Notes under the pieces: model-generated
Told to the model about the DNA's origin: nothing
Seen by the model: the letters and a program-made list of their open reading frames with translations, nothing else
Databases searched by the model: none
Assembly: GCA_003993805.1 (NCBI GenBank)
Contig: RSEF01000003.1
Location: 66,543,710 to 66,607,709 of the forward strand
DNA: 64,000 nucleotides
Source: Himantopus leucocephalus
Lineage: Eukaryota; Chordata; Aves; Charadriiformes; Recurvirostridae
Direction: 5' to 3'
Position numbers and translations under genes: made by a program
Part shown: piece by piece, positions 61,101 through 64,000 of the stretch
Position numbering within the stretch: the stretch's first letter is position 1
Layout of the letters: each line of letters begins with the position of its first letter

Positions 61101-64000
61101 CTGGCTTAGACAATACAGAGATGTAATCCAAAGTAGAGAAAAGCACTGTCTTTCAACTTCAACTCATCTATGTTCTCTACATTTCTCACTGATTAATACA
61201 CTACACAGAATGCTGTTTTCCATGGATGCCACGCTTACATCTCTCTCCCTATCTACTGTGCAAAGAGTTGGCTTGGCTAGCTGGCTTGGCACTGGTGGGC
61301 AGAGAGACACCTAATGAATTCCTCTAAGTAGGTAGCATGACTTAGACCACTACTGTGTCAAAATATTATTGTGATGCAAAAGGTCAGATTGAAGACCCTT
61401 TGAAAATGTCTCCTTAGTCCAAGAATCTGTCCTACCACCAAGAAATGAACATTCCTGATGACATGCTGTTAACACACAAAGAAAATTTGATCAACTGCCT
61501 CTTTCACACTACTTTGCAAATGACCTTCACATGGGAAAGCCCTGTGTAAGCAATATTTCTTTCCTGATATATGGAACATTATTCAAAGTGAAAATCCAGT
61601 CCTCCCTTTGAAAGACTTCTGCTTGTGACATTACCTCTGGAAAGCACGAGTACTGTACGCTGGCAGATTCTCATCTTATTTATACCCAAACTTTGCAAAT
61701 ATTGGTGTAATTGCTATGAATTTATACTGCTGTAAATACTGAAACACTCTGCTGAGCTCTTATTAAAACTGACTTTTTTACCCATTAACTTATAAAATAT
61801 TAGCATGATGTGCTGGTCTTGAATTTACCATGAGATCAGACCAGCAGGGAAGGAGCTGATGGAAAAACAACTGTTGCTTTTACCCACAACTGCCTGCACT
61901 CTTCTAATATCTTATCCAAAAGGTTTAGTTGTATTTTGACATTTGGTGGTAGGGTGGTACTTCCTTGATATCAGTACCATGAAAGATGAATGGCATCACC
62001 TATCAACATTTTTTGAAATATATGGGCACATGCCTTTGGTGTTTTTAGCAGTAATGCACATAAATAAACTGGGGTGATTTAAAACAGGTATACCCTTCAC
62101 TAGAGGGACAGAAAATGTGTTATTATCATTTGTTGCTACTGAACACTGGCCACAAAAATACTTGCCTACTTTACAAATTGGAACTTAAAAGAAAAGAAGT
62201 TGAGAAGAACAAATTAGAAGAAATATGGCTGAAACAATAAACTGAACAAAATTAAATCAAAAGTCTTCTAATTTCAGCAGCTTTGGATTGACTTCCCTTA
62301 CATAAGTCCATGTAGTAGAAATGATGAGTTAGTTCAGCAGCTTACAGGTTGTAAATGTATCTAGATGACAGAAAAATAGCATTATACATCCACTTCTGAG
62401 CAAACCACTTACAAAGAGATTTTTTTAAGGGATGTTTATACATTCTTAGTTTCTTGCATGATGTAAGTACCAAAATAGAAGCTTTCCCAATCAAAATGGA
62501 AATTGCATCAACCATCCAAGTAGCCTTTAAAACCTTAGGCTATAGTACTGTGCTTGTATGTGTTTGGGTGTTTTCATCTCCAAAAGATTATCAAACAGCA
62601 GCCAGAGACAGCTCAAGGTATAGGATCTACTTCTCTAAGGCTGTCAGTCACATAACAGCTGCCATTCATCTTGAGCATTCATTTGGAAGGAAAGATTTCT
62701 TGTCTGCTTTTTTAAACTTTCTGTAAATAACATTTTTAGACAGGACTAAGAAGCACTGAAACAGGAAAAGCAGATAGTTCCCTAATCCATCAATGTCAGT
62801 TACATTACACTGTACAGTCATCGTCAGGCAAGGAAAGTCAGACTGGTGCAGAAAAAAAGAAAAGCCATCTCTCTACAAGCACAACTGCATTTAGAAAAAA
62901 ATTTTCAAGCAGCATTCTGGTCTGCTTCCCTAGCAAACAGGAGAGGGATTGTTGCCTGGGAACTTCAGAAACCAGATTGCACTGTGAACACTCCCATTGG
63001 TAACATTTACAACGTAATTTTTTAGTAAAGTACGGGTGATCATGGTATTGGCCATTAGTCTGAATCTATTTTGAGTGGTTATTAAAAACAGAGTGCCAGA
63101 ATTTCCATGATGATATGGTAAAAGTCGTTGATGTTGTCTGGAAAATATGAAATGAAGGACTTACCTGAACTGATCAAAGACCAGGAGGCGGGCTGGGACA
63201 CACTGAGATTCTGAAAGGGGATGCACATTTTCTCTGAGGACCTTTACCTATAGTTGCACAAACCGCTACCTGAAAATCTGGAAATTTTTAAAAATTGACA
63301 CTGAATCTGGATCTAGATTTCTTTGTGTTTCTGTTTACAGCTGTTCAGGTCAACTTTGACAGAACAGGTTTGCAGTCAGAAAATGAAGTTCTATCCAAAT
63401 AAAAATGTATCATGAAATTTTCTTGAAGGAGAAATGAATTCTAAAAATGTAAAAAAAAAAAAAAAGCTTGTTTTGATATTTCTTTTGCAAATTACTTTTT
63501 ATGTTGTGGTACATTATATGATTTTAAAAGTCAAAAGGAAAACAAGCCACTAAAAGTACTTTTCAGCTGTTTTAATTGACATTTTGGCACTAGAATTTAG
63601 AACAAATTTCTGAATTTCTCCACAAAACAGAATTTTTGTTTTCCATACAGCTCTAGTTCTGGTCCACACTGAGATATAATGATTATAGCATGTGAAGCAA
63701 GTTTAGCTTTTGAAAAATTCCCAATTGCAGAATAATAGCAAAACTCATAAGAACCTTAGAAATACTTTAGGACATTTTGAAAACTCAAGGAAACCTCCAA
63801 TATCAGTTGAATCTGACTAGAAAATAAAATCATTTTAACATTCTCAAGCATGACAGACATAATTATTTAGAATCACATCTGATTGCAGAAAAACTTTTGA
63901 AAGCTAGCTTAAATGCTTATCTTGTTACCAGTTATATTATGTTGATATTTGTCTTAAGAATAAGAATGGTGGTATTACATCAGAACAAAAATCCCTTCAG
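58139..64000. other. Unique AT-rich non-coding DNA to the window end
   Basis: No gene, RNA gene or named mobile element. Frames are at most 90 codons, without domains. A consensus CRE octamer TGACGTCA occurs at 60407-60414, and a 15-base A run at about 63452-63466. A lysine-rich minus-strand frame at 59367-59618 is compositional. Confidence 0.5.
60407..60414. promoter_or_regulatory. Consensus CRE octamer TGACGTCA
   Basis: A perfect palindromic cAMP response element sequence followed by tattgcgc. Its CpG has survived in CpG-poor DNA, but a single octamer without other promoter features is weak evidence. Confidence 0.3.

Noticed and set aside
1..64000. CRISPR arrays, operons, bacterial or phage genes, virus coding sequence
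   Set aside because: None seen; the tandem repeats are microsatellites, and apart from the LTR at 27.6 kb no viral coding segment was recognised.

Overview
The window reads as vertebrate nuclear DNA from a bird, most likely a neoavian rather than a chicken relative. The evidence is AT-rich unique sequence with long non-coding spans, several CR1 LINE copies carrying the avian-type tail built on the octamer ATTCTATG, a solo-type LTR opening TGTCCTGGTT as in songbird and other neoavian endogenous retroviruses, and scattered very old amniote repeats (MIR-like SINEs, ancient CR1/L3-like LINEs). Single Ns and one 100-N block show that it comes from a draft assembly. I found no host protein-coding gene, tRNA, rRNA or recognisable exon on either strand. 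The window is best read as intergenic DNA or the inside of a very large intron.

Layout. 1-556 is a minus-strand CR1 running off the left edge, with an assembly duplication around an N. 557-9.1 kb is unique DNA with one MIR-like SINE near 5.5 kb. 9.1-9.8 kb holds an ancient minus-strand CR1 and a small CpG-rich inverted-repeat patch. 9.8-16.4 kb is unique. 16.5-16.9 kb has two MIR-like copies, 18.9-19.2 kb an ancient plus-strand CR1 3' end, and 19.5-20.1 kb a GC-rich, CpG-containing patch. 22.77-23.80 kb is a plus-strand CR1 reverse transcriptase fragment. 26.0 kb has a MIR-like 3' end and 27.6 kb an LTR ending at an N. 30.9-31.3 kb is a GC-rich block. 36.5-36.7 kb is a pyrimidine satellite broken by the 100-N gap. 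39.7-40.1 kb is a second CpG-rich patch, followed by a ZNF143-like motif at 41.6 kb. 46.29-47.29 kb is a minus-strand CR1 and 54.4-54.7 kb a plus-strand CR1 3' end. From 45 to 58 kb there are several short relics of an old palindromic repeat type.

Nothing here forms an operon or pathway. All coding remnants are dead LINE reverse transcriptases broken by frameshifts, deletions and stops. The most useful follow-ups are the two CpG-rich patches and the ZNF143-like site (possible regulatory elements or lncRNA starts in gene-free DNA), the palindrome cluster at 3.3 kb, and the assembly faults at Ns. I saw no convincing evidence of a new biological system.
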